From NCBI RefSeq assembly GCF_030283205.1, contig NZ_JASNWF010000001.1:601649-665648 (forward strand): a stretch of DNA of 64,000 nucleotides, in the 5' to 3' direction. The notes beneath the pieces are model-generated. The model was not told where the DNA came from, searched no databases, and saw only the letters and a list, made by a program, of their open reading frames with translations. Every line of letters begins with the position of its first letter. Within the stretch, counting starts at the first letter, position 1. Both the position numbers and the translations under genes were made by a program. Of the stretch, positions 57,519 through 64,000 are shown in pieces. The stretch comes from Actinomadura opuntiae. Its GTDB lineage: Bacteria > Actinomycetota > Actinomycetes > Streptosporangiales > Streptosporangiaceae.

Positions 57519-58697
57519 ATGCACACTGGCACGCAGCTTCAGCTCCACCGGCTGGACAACCCCATTCGCGACTACGCCTGGGGCTCACGGACGGTCATCG
57601 CGGACCTGCAGGGCAGGCCTTCGCCCACGGCCGGCCCTGAGGCGGAGGTCTGGGTCGGGGCGCATCCGGCCGCGCCGTCCAGGCTCGCCGACGGGACCGA
57701 CCTGCTGACGGCGATCGAGGCGAACCGCGCCGGCCTGCTGGGCCCCGGACACGACCGCCTGCCCTTCCTGCTCAAGATCCTCGCGGTCGCCAAGCCACTG
57801 TCGATCCAGGTGCACCCCGACTCCGAGCAGGCCCGCCGCGGGTTCGCGCGCGAGGAAGCGCTCGGGATCCCACTCGACTCCGCCACCCGCAACTACCGCG
57901 ACGACTGGCCGAAGCCGGAACTGATCTACGCCGTCACCGCGTTCGAAGCGCTGTCCGGTTTCCGCGCGCCCGAGATCGCCGCGCGCCTGCTGCGGGCCCT
58001 GAACGGCACCCGGCTACGGCGCCTCGCGGACATCCTGGAGGAGGGCGGCCCCGAGGCGGCGCTGGGAGCGCTGAACGCCTGGCCTGCCGCCGATCGTTCC
58101 GCCCTGGTCGCGGAGGTACGCGACGCGGACGCGACCGACCCCGACCCCGCGCACCGAGCGGCGGCGATGATCGCGGCGGACCGCCCTGACGATCCGGGGG
58201 TGGTGGCCTCCCTGCTCCTCAACCTGAGTGCGCTGCAGCCCGGGCAGGCCCTCTACACCGCGCCGCGAACCATCCACGCCTACCTGCGCGGAACGGCGGT
58301 GGAGATCATGGCCTCCTCCGACAACGTGCTGCGAGGCGGCCTGACCGGCAAGCACATCGACAAGGCCGAACTCGCCGCGGTCACCGACTTCACCCCGACG
58401 CAGCCCGACGTGCTGGAGCCGTCCGTCCTGCCCACGGGCGAGGAGCTGTATCCGGCCCCTGCCGCGCAGTTCCAACTGACCAGGCTGCGCCCGCGCCCGC
58501 CCATCAGCATCCCGGTCCCCGGCCCCAGCGCGGTGCTCTGCCTCGAGGGCACCCTCAGCGTGGCGCGCGGCGGCGCCACCGAACTGCTCACTCCGGGCGA
58601 GGCCCTGTTCGTGCCCTACGAGGGCGCCGGCCCGCTGGTGATCGAAGGCGACGGTCTCGGTTTCCGGGCATCCGTCCCCGAAGCCGACCACCGGTGA
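57519..58697 (+). CDS. manA: mannose-6-phosphate isomerase, class I
   Basis: 392 residues. The N-terminal catalytic domain has DYAWGS, AEVWVGAHP, FLLKILAVAKPLSIQVHP (zinc ligands Gln and His) and KPELIYAVTAFEALSGFR (Glu ligand). TAPRTIHAYLRGTAVEIMASSDNVLRGG-type sequence carries the later His and the conserved Arg. It interconverts mannose-6-phosphate and fructose-6-phosphate with zinc. Its place after the ABC genes, with a ROK kinase nearby, suggests that the imported sugar is mannose or enters through fructose-6-phosphate. Confidence 0.9.
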   Translation: MHTGTQLQLHRLDNPIRDYAWGSRTVIADLQGRPSPTAGPEAEVWVGAHPAAPSRLADGTDLLTAIEANRAGLLGPGHDRLPFLLKILAVAKPLSIQVHPDSEQARRGFAREEALGIPLDSATRNYRDDWPKPELIYAVTAFEALSGFRAPEIAARLLRALNGTRLRRLADILEEGGPEAALGALNAWPAADRSALVAEVRDADATDPDPAHRAAAMIAADRPDDPGVVASLLLNLSALQPGQALYTAPRTIHAYLRGTAVEIMASSDNVLRGGLTGKHIDKAELAAVTDFTPTQPDVLEPSVLPTGEELYPAPAAQFQLTRLRPRPPISIPVPGPSAVLCLEGTLSVARGGATELLTPGEALFVPYEGAGPLVIEGDGLGFRASVPEADHR

Positions 58698-58870
58698 CGG
58701 AGACCGTCCCCTGTATGGATGGCCGGGGTGCCGGTGGGGCCGCTTGATCCCTTCGCGCCCCAGCGGGAACATGCGAATCTCGCTGCCGTCGTGGAGGCGA
58801 TCGGACCCACCCGCCGGCCGCGCCCCCACAACCTCACGGGGACAGAACACCTGCCGAGCCGAGACGGAGA

Positions 58871-59560
58871 TCAAGAGTGAGGCGTGTCCCCGAGGGCGCC
58901 GAGGGCGATCTGCTCGTTGCGGGACAGATGCTCTTCGATGCCGGCGGCGGCGGTGTCGGGATCGCGGCTGCGGAAGGCAGCGACGAGGTCGACGTGCGCC
59001 TTCCCGCGGCGTTCGTGCTCGGCGGGGTCTGGATCGAGCTTGCCGAAACCGATCCGGATGTAGCGTTCGCCGGCGCGCCAGAGCGTGGTCAGGGTCCGGA
59101 TGTCCCAGGTCGTCGCGGCGGGTGCCAGGAGCGCGAGGTGGAACGCGTGGTGCCCTTCGTAGATGTCGGCCATGCCGTGTTCCCTGATCCCGAATCCGGC
59201 GGCCTGCGCGTGCAGAGCGTCCAGTTCCTCGTCGGTCAGCAGGACGCACGAGCGCCTGGCGATCTCCGGTTCGAGGGTCCGCCGCAGCCGGTAGATCCCG
59301 TGCAGGTCGTCCAGGTCGAGCGGCGCGATGACGGTGCTGCGGCCGGGCCGCGAGATGACCAGGCCCTCGCTCTCCAGGATCCGCAGCGCCTCGCGGATCG
59401 GGATGAAGCTGATGTTCAGCATGCCGGCCAGCTCGCGCAGCGAGTACTCCTCGCCCGGGGCGAGCGTGCCGGCCAGGATCGCGCGGCGCAGTTCGTCGGT
59501 GGCCTGATCGACCACCGATCGGGACGTGATGGGGCGGACGGCCCCCCGTGGTGTCGCCAC
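58871..59560 (-). CDS. GntR-family regulator with FCD domain
   Basis: 229 residues: winged helix (about 14-80; SLRELAGMLNISFIPIREALRILESEGLV) and an FCD effector domain (about 90-215; EPEIARRS, HHAFHLALLAPA, EHERRGKAHVDLVAAF, EHLSRNEQ) with His residues for a metal or acid ligand. Such proteins respond to catabolic acids. GTG 59560 is preceded by AAAGGGA. It is divergent from the operon at 59659. The intergenic region has site C and a related TCAACTATAGCGA, so it is the best candidate for the TGTTATCA regulon. Confidence 0.88.
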   Translation of the reverse strand: MATPRGAVRPITSRSVVDQATDELRRAILAGTLAPGEEYSLRELAGMLNISFIPIREALRILESEGLVISRPGRSTVIAPLDLDDLHGIYRLRRTLEPEIARRSCVLLTDEELDALHAQAAGFGIREHGMADIYEGHHAFHLALLAPAATTWDIRTLTTLWRAGERYIRIGFGKLDPDPAEHERRGKAHVDLVAAFRSRDPDTAAAGIEEHLSRNEQIALGALGDTPHS

Positions 59561-59629
59561 GTCGGATCCCTTGTTTGCGGTGGGTAGGTCGATATCAACT
59601 ATAGCGATCAGCTACCCCGGCCTGGCATG

Positions 59630-59644
59630 CTATATGTGATAACA
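59630..59644 (-). promoter_or_regulatory. TGTTATCA-type operator, site C
   Basis: The minus strand reads TGTTATCACATATAG, identical to site A over 15 bases. It ends five bases before the GGAGGTGACC ribosome binding site of the next gene, so a bound repressor would block transcription or the initiation region itself. Confidence 0.7.
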
Positions 59645-59658
59645 CCCTGGAGGTGACC

Positions 59659-61989
59659 ATGACGAACGCGACGGCGCTGTCCCCGCCGCGCCCGGGAGCG
59701 GAACGCATCGATGCTCTGCGTCAGGTGGAAGAACGGGTGCTGTGGCTGTCCACCGCCATCATCGATCACGCCAACCGGAAACGGGCCAATCCCTCCGGTC
59801 TGAAGGTCGGCGGGCACCAGGCGTCCAGCGCCTCGATGGTGACGATCATGACCGCGCTGTGGTTCGGCTGCCTGAAGTCGGCGGATCGCGTGTCGGTCAA
59901 GCCGCACGCCTCGCCCGTGCTGCACGCGATCAACTATCTGCTGGGCGGCCTGGAGGAGGAGCACCTCACGACGCTGCGTGCCTTCGGCGGACTGCAGAGC
60001 TACCCGAGCCGTTCCAAGGACCCCGACGTGGTGGACTATTCCACGGGCTCGGTCGGCATCGGCGCGACGGCCCCGATCTGGGGTGCGCTGGCCCGCCGCT
60101 ACGTCGAGTCCAAGGGCGGCGGCCCCGGCACGGGACGGCAGTTCTCCCTGGTCGGTGACGCCGAACTGGACGAGGGCGCCTGCTGGGAGGCGATCCTCGA
60201 CCCCATGGTCGGCGAGCTCGGCGAGGTGTGCTGGATCGTCGACCTGAACCGGCAGTCGCTGGACCGCGTCGTGCCCGAGATCGGCGCGACCCGCCTGCAG
60301 GGCATGTTCGACGCGGCGGGCTGGCAGGTCATCACGGTCAAGTACGGCCGCCTTCTGGAGGAGTTGTTCGCCCGGCCCGGAGGCGAGGCGCTCAGGCGAC
60401 GCCTGGACACGATGACCAATCCGGAGTACCAGCGGCTGCTGAGGTGCGCTCCGGAACAGCTGCGTGAGCGGCTGCCCGGGTCCGGGCCGGACTCCGCGGC
60501 GGTGCGGGGCCTGCTGGGCACCCTTCGGGACGACACCATCCACGCGGCGGTCCGCGACCTCGGCGGTCATGATCTGGACGCGCTCGGCGACGCGCTCGAC
60601 GCCATCGGCGACGACCGGCCGACCGTGATCTTCGCCTACACGGTGAAGGGGCATGGGCTGGCCAGCGAAGGGCACCCCCAGAACCACTCGTCGCTGCTGT
60701 CGGCCGAGCAGTTCGCCGCCCTGGCGGCCCGGGTCGGGATGTCGCCGGACGAGCCGTGGGCCCGTTTCGCCCCGGACTCGGCGGCCGGGCGGCTGTGCGC
60801 CGAGACCGCGCTGCGCCTGCGCAGGGAACCGGTCCCCGCGGGAGCGGTCGCGGCGATCCCGTCCGACATCGGCCGGACGCCGAGCGGCCGCACCACCACC
60901 CAGGCCGCGCTCGGCCGGACCCTGCTCGACCTCACCCGCGCAGCCCCTGAGGCGGCGCGGCAGGTTGTCACGCTGTGCCCGGACGTCAGCTCGTCCACCA
61001 ACCTGGGCGGTTGGGTCAACAAGGTCGGTGTCTGGTCGGCGCGCGAGCGGCGGGACTGGTTCGACGACGACCCCGAGACGATCCTGCACTGGCGGGAGCG
61101 CCCATCCGGTCAGCATCTGGAGCTGGGCATCGCCGAGACGAACCTGGTCGGGTTGCTCGGCGAGCTCGGCGCGACCTGGAGCCGCTGGGGACGCCCGTTG
61201 CTGCCGATCGGGGTGCTCTACGACCCGTTCGTCGAGCGGGCGCTGGAGCCTTGGTCGTTCGGCATTTACGCCGGCGGCCAGTCCATTCTCGTCGGCACGC
61301 CGTCCGGCGTCTCGCTCGCCCCCGAGGGCGGCGCTCACCAGTCGATCACCACCCCGTCGGTCGGGTTGGAGCAGCCGGGTTGCGTCACCTATGAGCCCGC
61401 CTTCGCCATCGACGTCGAATGGACGCTGCTGGCCTCGCTGGCCCGGCTCGGCCGCCCGGACGGCACGTCGGCCTATCTGCGGCTGTCTACCCGGCCAGTG
61501 GACCAGTCCCTGGCGGGCGTCCCGGACGACCCGGCGGCCCGGGAGCTGCGGCGCCGCCAGGTCGTCGCAGGGGCGTACCCGATACGCCGCGCCGAGGGCG
61601 CACCCGCGGTGACCATCGCGGCCATGGGCGCCCTCCTGCCCGAGGCGCTGGCCGCGGCCGACCGGCTGACGGCGTCGGGCGTGCCCGCCGACGTGGTGTG
61701 CGTGACCAGTCCAGGACTGCTGTTCGAGGCGCTGCAGAACCGGTCGGGCCAGGGCGAGGGGCCGAGCTGGATCCTGGACGCCGCCTTCCCCGCGCACCGG
61801 AGCTCCCCGCTGGTCACCGTGCTGGACGGGCATCCTCACACGTTGGCCTTCCTGGCCGCTGTCAACAATGTTCGCGCGCGCCACCTGGGGGTAACCCGGT
61901 TCGGCCAGTCCGGCGACCTCGACGAGGTGTACCGCCACCACCGCATCGACACCGACAGCATCGTGGCGGCGGCCCTCGATCTGCGCTGA
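59659..61989 (+). CDS. 2-oxoacid dehydrogenase E1-like/transketolase-family protein
   Basis: 776 residues with the three domains of a homodimeric E1 or transketolase. The thiamine-diphosphate part has KVGGHQASSAS, GDAELDEGACWEA with a later Asn (DLNRQSLD) for Mg-TPP, and VKGHGLASEGHPQNHSS. The pyrimidine domain has HLELGIAETNLVGLLGELG. It is shorter than AceE (about 890) and has no E2 or E3 next to it; the E2 at 63358 is a core-metabolism gene in its own unit. It may decarboxylate a 2-oxoacid from aromatic ring cleavage. ATG 59659 follows GGAGGTGACC; GTG 59653 lies inside that site. Confidence 0.8.
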   Translation: MTNATALSPPRPGAERIDALRQVEERVLWLSTAIIDHANRKRANPSGLKVGGHQASSASMVTIMTALWFGCLKSADRVSVKPHASPVLHAINYLLGGLEEEHLTTLRAFGGLQSYPSRSKDPDVVDYSTGSVGIGATAPIWGALARRYVESKGGGPGTGRQFSLVGDAELDEGACWEAILDPMVGELGEVCWIVDLNRQSLDRVVPEIGATRLQGMFDAAGWQVITVKYGRLLEELFARPGGEALRRRLDTMTNPEYQRLLRCAPEQLRERLPGSGPDSAAVRGLLGTLRDDTIHAAVRDLGGHDLDALGDALDAIGDDRPTVIFAYTVKGHGLASEGHPQNHSSLLSAEQFAALAARVGMSPDEPWARFAPDSAAGRLCAETALRLRREPVPAGAVAAIPSDIGRTPSGRTTTQAALGRTLLDLTRAAPEAARQVVTLCPDVSSSTNLGGWVNKVGVWSARERRDWFDDDPETILHWRERPSGQHLELGIAETNLVGLLGELGATWSRWGRPLLPIGVLYDPFVERALEPWSFGIYAGGQSILVGTPSGVSLAPEGGAHQSITTPSVGLEQPGCVTYEPAFAIDVEWTLLASLARLGRPDGTSAYLRLSTRPVDQSLAGVPDDPAARELRRRQVVAGAYPIRRAEGAPAVTIAAMGALLPEALAAADRLTASGVPADVVCVTSPGLLFEALQNRSGQGEGPSWILDAAFPAHRSSPLVTVLDGHPHTLAFLAAVNNVRARHLGVTRFGQSGDLDEVYRHHRIDTDSIVAAALDLR

Positions 61990-62007
61990 CGTCGCGGAAG
62001 GGAAACC

Positions 62008-62466
62008 GTGAACGACACAGAGAATCCATGCCTGATGTGCGAGATGGAGCAGGCCCGCGATACCGCACGGGTGTTCAGCGATCCCTTGTGGGCCGCGGAG
62101 ATCGTCCCGGGATACGAGGTGCCCGGCTGGTTCATCCTGCGGGCCAGGCGCCACGCCGATCTCATCACCGGTCTCGACGACGCGGAACTGGTCACCTTCG
62201 CCCGGCGCGCGAGGGATCTGGTCGCGGCCGTCACCGAGGCCACCGGCGCGCCGGCCACGTACCTGCTGGTCTTCGGGGAGAACCACCGGCACTTCCATAC
62301 GCTGATAGCGGCCCGCGGTGACCACGTCCCGGCCGATCGGCGCAACGGCGACATCCTCAAACTCCGTACCGAGCAAGCCGATCCCGAGGCGGCCGCCCGG
62401 CTGCTGCCGGCCGTCCGGCAGGCCTACGGGCGCCTCGTCCGTACCGACGGCACCGAGGTCGCCTGA
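62008..62466 (+). CDS. HIT-family hydrolase
   Basis: 152 residues. CLMCEM near the N-terminus may bind zinc. The HIT triad appears as HRHFHTLI, a short form of H-x-H-x-H. HIT proteins hydrolyse nucleotide-phosphoryl bonds, for example AMP-linked acids or dinucleoside polyphosphates. GTG 62008 has GGAAGGGA upstream, 18 bp after the E1-like gene, so the two are co-transcribed. Its part in the pathway is unclear; it may be a housekeeping passenger. Confidence 0.8.
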   Translation: MNDTENPCLMCEMEQARDTARVFSDPLWAAEIVPGYEVPGWFILRARRHADLITGLDDAELVTFARRARDLVAAVTEATGAPATYLLVFGENHRHFHTLIAARGDHVPADRRNGDILKLRTEQADPEAAARLLPAVRQAYGRLVRTDGTEVA

Positions 62467-62506
62467 TGCGCCCGCGGGATCGGGAGAATGACCAGTTCAC
62501 CCTTGC

Positions 62507-62521
62507 TGTTATCAAATATAG
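62507..62521 (+). promoter_or_regulatory. TGTTATCA-type operator, site D
   Basis: TGTTATCAAATATAG within CTTGCTGTTATCAAATATAG. The same 9 leading bases as site A (CTTGCTGTT) are present. It lies 77 bp upstream of the dioxygenase ATG, and TATAGT within it could be the -10 element. Confidence 0.7.
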
Positions 62522-62597
62522 TAACTATTGTGTGCCTTGCGTCACAGCCCGAGCCGGCCGGTGATCGATCCGCCGGCGCACCGAGGAGGACCCTGCG

Positions 62598-63167
62598 ATG
62601 CCGACCCCGAAATTCGCGCACGTCGTGTTCCAGACCGGCCAGCCAGCTGCGATGCGCGACTGGTACTGCACCGTCCTGGACGGGCACGTGGTCTACGAGG
62701 ACGACGCCCTGACCTTCATCACCTTTGACGAGGAGCATCACCGGATCGCGCTGCTCAATCCCCCCACGCCGCTGGAGCGCAAGAGCCCCACCACCGCTTG
62801 TATGCACCACGTCGCCTACACCTTCGACGACCTCGACGGCCTCCTGGACCGGTACGTGCTCCTGCGCGACCAGGGGATCACGCCCGCCGTGTCGATCGCG
62901 CACGGCGTGACGACGTCGATGTACTACCGGGACCCGGACGGCAACTTCGTCGAGATGCAGATCGACAACTTCACCGAGCCCGACGACGCCACGCACTACA
63001 TGCACGGCCCGGAGTACGCCGCCGACTCGGTGGGACCGGCGTTCGACCCCGAGGAACTGCTCAAGGCGCGGAAGTCCGGCGCCACCGTCGAAGAGCTCAC
63101 GAACCGCTCCTGGTCCTTGCATGCAGAGCTGCCGGATCCGATGGGCGTGCTCATGGGGGCGCACTAG
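62598..63167 (+). CDS. VOC-family extradiol-type dioxygenase
   Basis: 189 residues. Two beta-alpha-beta-beta-beta units of the vicinal oxygen chelate fold are present. Metal ligands are visible: His7 in KFAHVVF, His in MHHVAYTF (about 73) and Glu in DGNFVEMQ (about 121), plus a YYRDPDG motif typical of BphC/catechol-2,3-dioxygenase relatives. It would open a catechol-like ring next to the hydroxyls using Fe(II). GAGGA lies upstream of ATG 62598. Operator site D ties it to the hydroxylase/hydrolase operon 17 kb away. Some homologues of this size have other VOC functions, so ring cleavage is probable, not certain. Confidence 0.8.
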   Translation: MPTPKFAHVVFQTGQPAAMRDWYCTVLDGHVVYEDDALTFITFDEEHHRIALLNPPTPLERKSPTTACMHHVAYTFDDLDGLLDRYVLLRDQGITPAVSIAHGVTTSMYYRDPDGNFVEMQIDNFTEPDDATHYMHGPEYAADSVGPAFDPEELLKARKSGATVEELTNRSWSLHAELPDPMGVLMGAH

Positions 63168-63213
63168 GCTTCAAGGCACGAAAAAGACCTCGGTTCTATC
63201 CGAATCGTGAAAG

Positions 63214-63249
63214 GGGTCGGCGACGCGGATTCGGCCGCGTCGCCGACCC
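63214..63249. terminator. strong terminator hairpin
   Basis: GGGTCGGCGACGCGG (63214-63228) pairs perfectly with 63235-63249 over 15 bp with a six-base loop. It lies 46 bp after the dioxygenase stop and separates the accessory genes from the E2 gene. Confidence 0.85.
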
Positions 63250-63357
63250 GAATGCTGTCCAGGCTGAATGAGATAGGTCGCCTCGCCGGCAAGCCGTTGC
63301 ACGTGCACGGCTGAACAGCCGCGCACAGTAATTTTCTCGAAGGAGTCGCTGAGAGCC

Positions 63358-64000
63358 ATGCCGGTCTCCGTCACTATGCCCCAGCTCGGCGAGAGCGTCA
63401 CCGAGGGCACCGTCACCCGCTGGCTGAAGAAGGAGGGTGAGCGCGTCGAGACCGACGAGCCGCTTCTCGAAGTGTCGACCGACAAGGTCGACACCGAGAT
63501 CCCTTCACCCGCCTCGGGCATCCTGACCAGCATCACCGTCGCCGAGGACGAGACCGTCGAGGTCGGTGCCGAGCTGGCCGTCATCGGGGACGAGGGCGAC
63601 GCCCCGTCCGGCGGCGGCGCGCAGGAGGCCCCGGCCCAGGAGTCCCAGGAGCAGGAGGCCCCCGCGCAGGAGGCCTCCGCGCAGGAGGCGCCGGCGCAGG
63701 AGGAGTCCGCCCCGGCGCAGCCCGAGCCCCAGCAGCAGGCCCAGCAGCAGCAGCAGGCGCCGCCGCCGGCCGCGTGGCCGCCGCCCGCGCAGCAGCAGCC
63801 CGCCGCCCCGCCGGCGCCCGCGCCGGCCCAGCAACAGCAGCAGCAGCCGCCCGCGCCGGCCCCGGCGTCCCAGCAGCCCGCCCAGCAGCAGGCCCAGCAG
63901 CCGGCCGCCGAGACCGCGCCCGCGGGCGAGGGCCCGTACGTCACGCCGCTGGTGCGCAAGCTGGCCGCCGAGCACGAGGTGGACCTGTCCGCGGTGAAGG
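63358..64000 (+). CDS. sucB: 2-oxoacid dehydrogenase E2 (dihydrolipoamide succinyltransferase), N-terminal part
   Basis: The window ends in the gene; 214 codons are visible. Residues 1-76 form a lipoyl domain with the lipoylated Lys in [11 protein letters not shown] long linker rich in Ala, Pro, Gln and Glu (about 80-190) follows; its repeats AQEAPAQE and QQQ runs make it very flexible. It ends with the start of a peripheral-subunit-binding domain ([17 protein letters not shown]). The family carries acyl groups between E1 and CoA in pyruvate or 2-oxoglutarate dehydrogenase. The symbol is the common actinobacterial one; AceF-type use is equally possible. AGGAG lies upstream of ATG 63358. Confidence 0.85.
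   Translation, partial: MPVSVTMPQLGESVTEGTVTRWLKKEGERVETDEPLLEVSTDKVDTEIPSPASGILTSITVAEDETVEVGAELAVIGDEGDAPSGGGAQEAPAQESQEQEAPAQEASAQEAPAQEESAPAQPEPQQQAQQQQQAPPPAAWPPPAQQQPAAPPAPAPAQQQQQQPPAPAPASQQPAQQQAQQPAAETAPAGEGPYVTPLVRKLAAEHEVDLSAVK

Noticed and set aside
63358..64000. Gln/Pro-rich array of the E2 gene as a separate repeat element
   Set aside because: It is the normal flexible linker of lipoyl-bearing E2 enzymes and lies within the reading frame.
1..64000. CRISPR arrays, tRNA or rRNA genes, phage or integrase attachment sites
   Set aside because: No regularly spaced direct repeats, no tRNA-like cloverleaf with CCA context, and no integrase were seen by eye; a covariance search was not possible.

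Overview
The window is very GC-rich chromosomal DNA with actinomycete traits: GTG and TTG starts, ATGA and GTGA overlaps, a class E sortase, neocarzinostatin-fold proteins, and IclR, ROK and FCD-GntR regulators. A member of the Streptosporangiales such as Actinomadura is a reasonable guess, but nothing here fixes the genus. No tRNA, rRNA or CRISPR array was seen.

Layout. (1) 1-1208: the end of an unrecognised gene and a frameshifted isochorismatase-family gene. (2) 1515-9041, minus strand: a seven-gene surface operon encoding a WxL-like protein, a DUF916 (WxL-interacting) protein, three neocarzinostatin-like proteins (one with an LPYTG sortase signal), a membrane protein with a degenerate ATPase domain, and a secreted alpha/beta hydrolase. 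A divergent class E sortase starts at 9229. (3) 10696-18242: an IclR regulator divergent from a five-gene oxidative operon (flavin reductase/HMG-lyase-like fusion, acyl-CoA dehydrogenase, two aldehyde dehydrogenases, flavin monooxygenase). (4) 18390-28693: a secreted hydrolase, then a ten-gene, tightly overlapped operon. Its products resemble the plant chlorophyll breakdown enzymes: pheophorbide a oxygenase (PaO)-like Rieske protein, two red chlorophyll catabolite reductase (RCCR)-like proteins, NYC1/NOL-like chlorophyll b reductase and a chlorophyllase-like hydrolase. A nitrilase, a maleate-isomerase/arylmalonate-decarboxylase-family protein and a further hydrolase are also encoded. I infer a chlorophyll or other tetrapyrrole catabolic system. 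Palindromes GTTTC-N7-GAAAC lie before the surface operon, the iclR gene, the oxidative operon, the secreted hydrolase and (one mismatch) the ten-gene operon, so capture, de-esterification, ring opening and side-chain oxidation may form one IclR regulon.

(5) 28893-34416: mobile DNA. An IS256 remnant is followed by an IS3-family element (29105-34077) split by an IS110-family element, whose transposase gene is itself split by a group II intron (30352-32511) with its own reverse transcriptase. (6) 34454-47519: aromatic-acid catabolism, with three amidohydrolase-2/decarboxylase-family genes, three flavin hydroxylases, an AAHS-type transporter, an IclR regulator and an alpha/beta hydrolase. Two of the amidohydrolases share a 567-bp inverted, nearly identical 3' half. 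Two 60-bp promoter/operator copies show compensating changes in their palindrome arms. (7) 47800-50804: a Tat-exported amidohydrolase and a second aromatic-acid transporter. (8) 50805-58697: ROK kinase, ROK repressor, sugar ABC transporter (ATPase, permease, binding lipoprotein) and mannose-6-phosphate isomerase. (9) 58871-63167: GntR regulator, a 2-oxoacid dehydrogenase E1-like enzyme, a HIT protein and an extradiol-type dioxygenase. A second shared operator (GCTGTTATCAMATATAGC-like) links regions 6, 7 and 9. (10) 63358 onward: the start of a 2-oxoacid dehydrogenase E2 gene.
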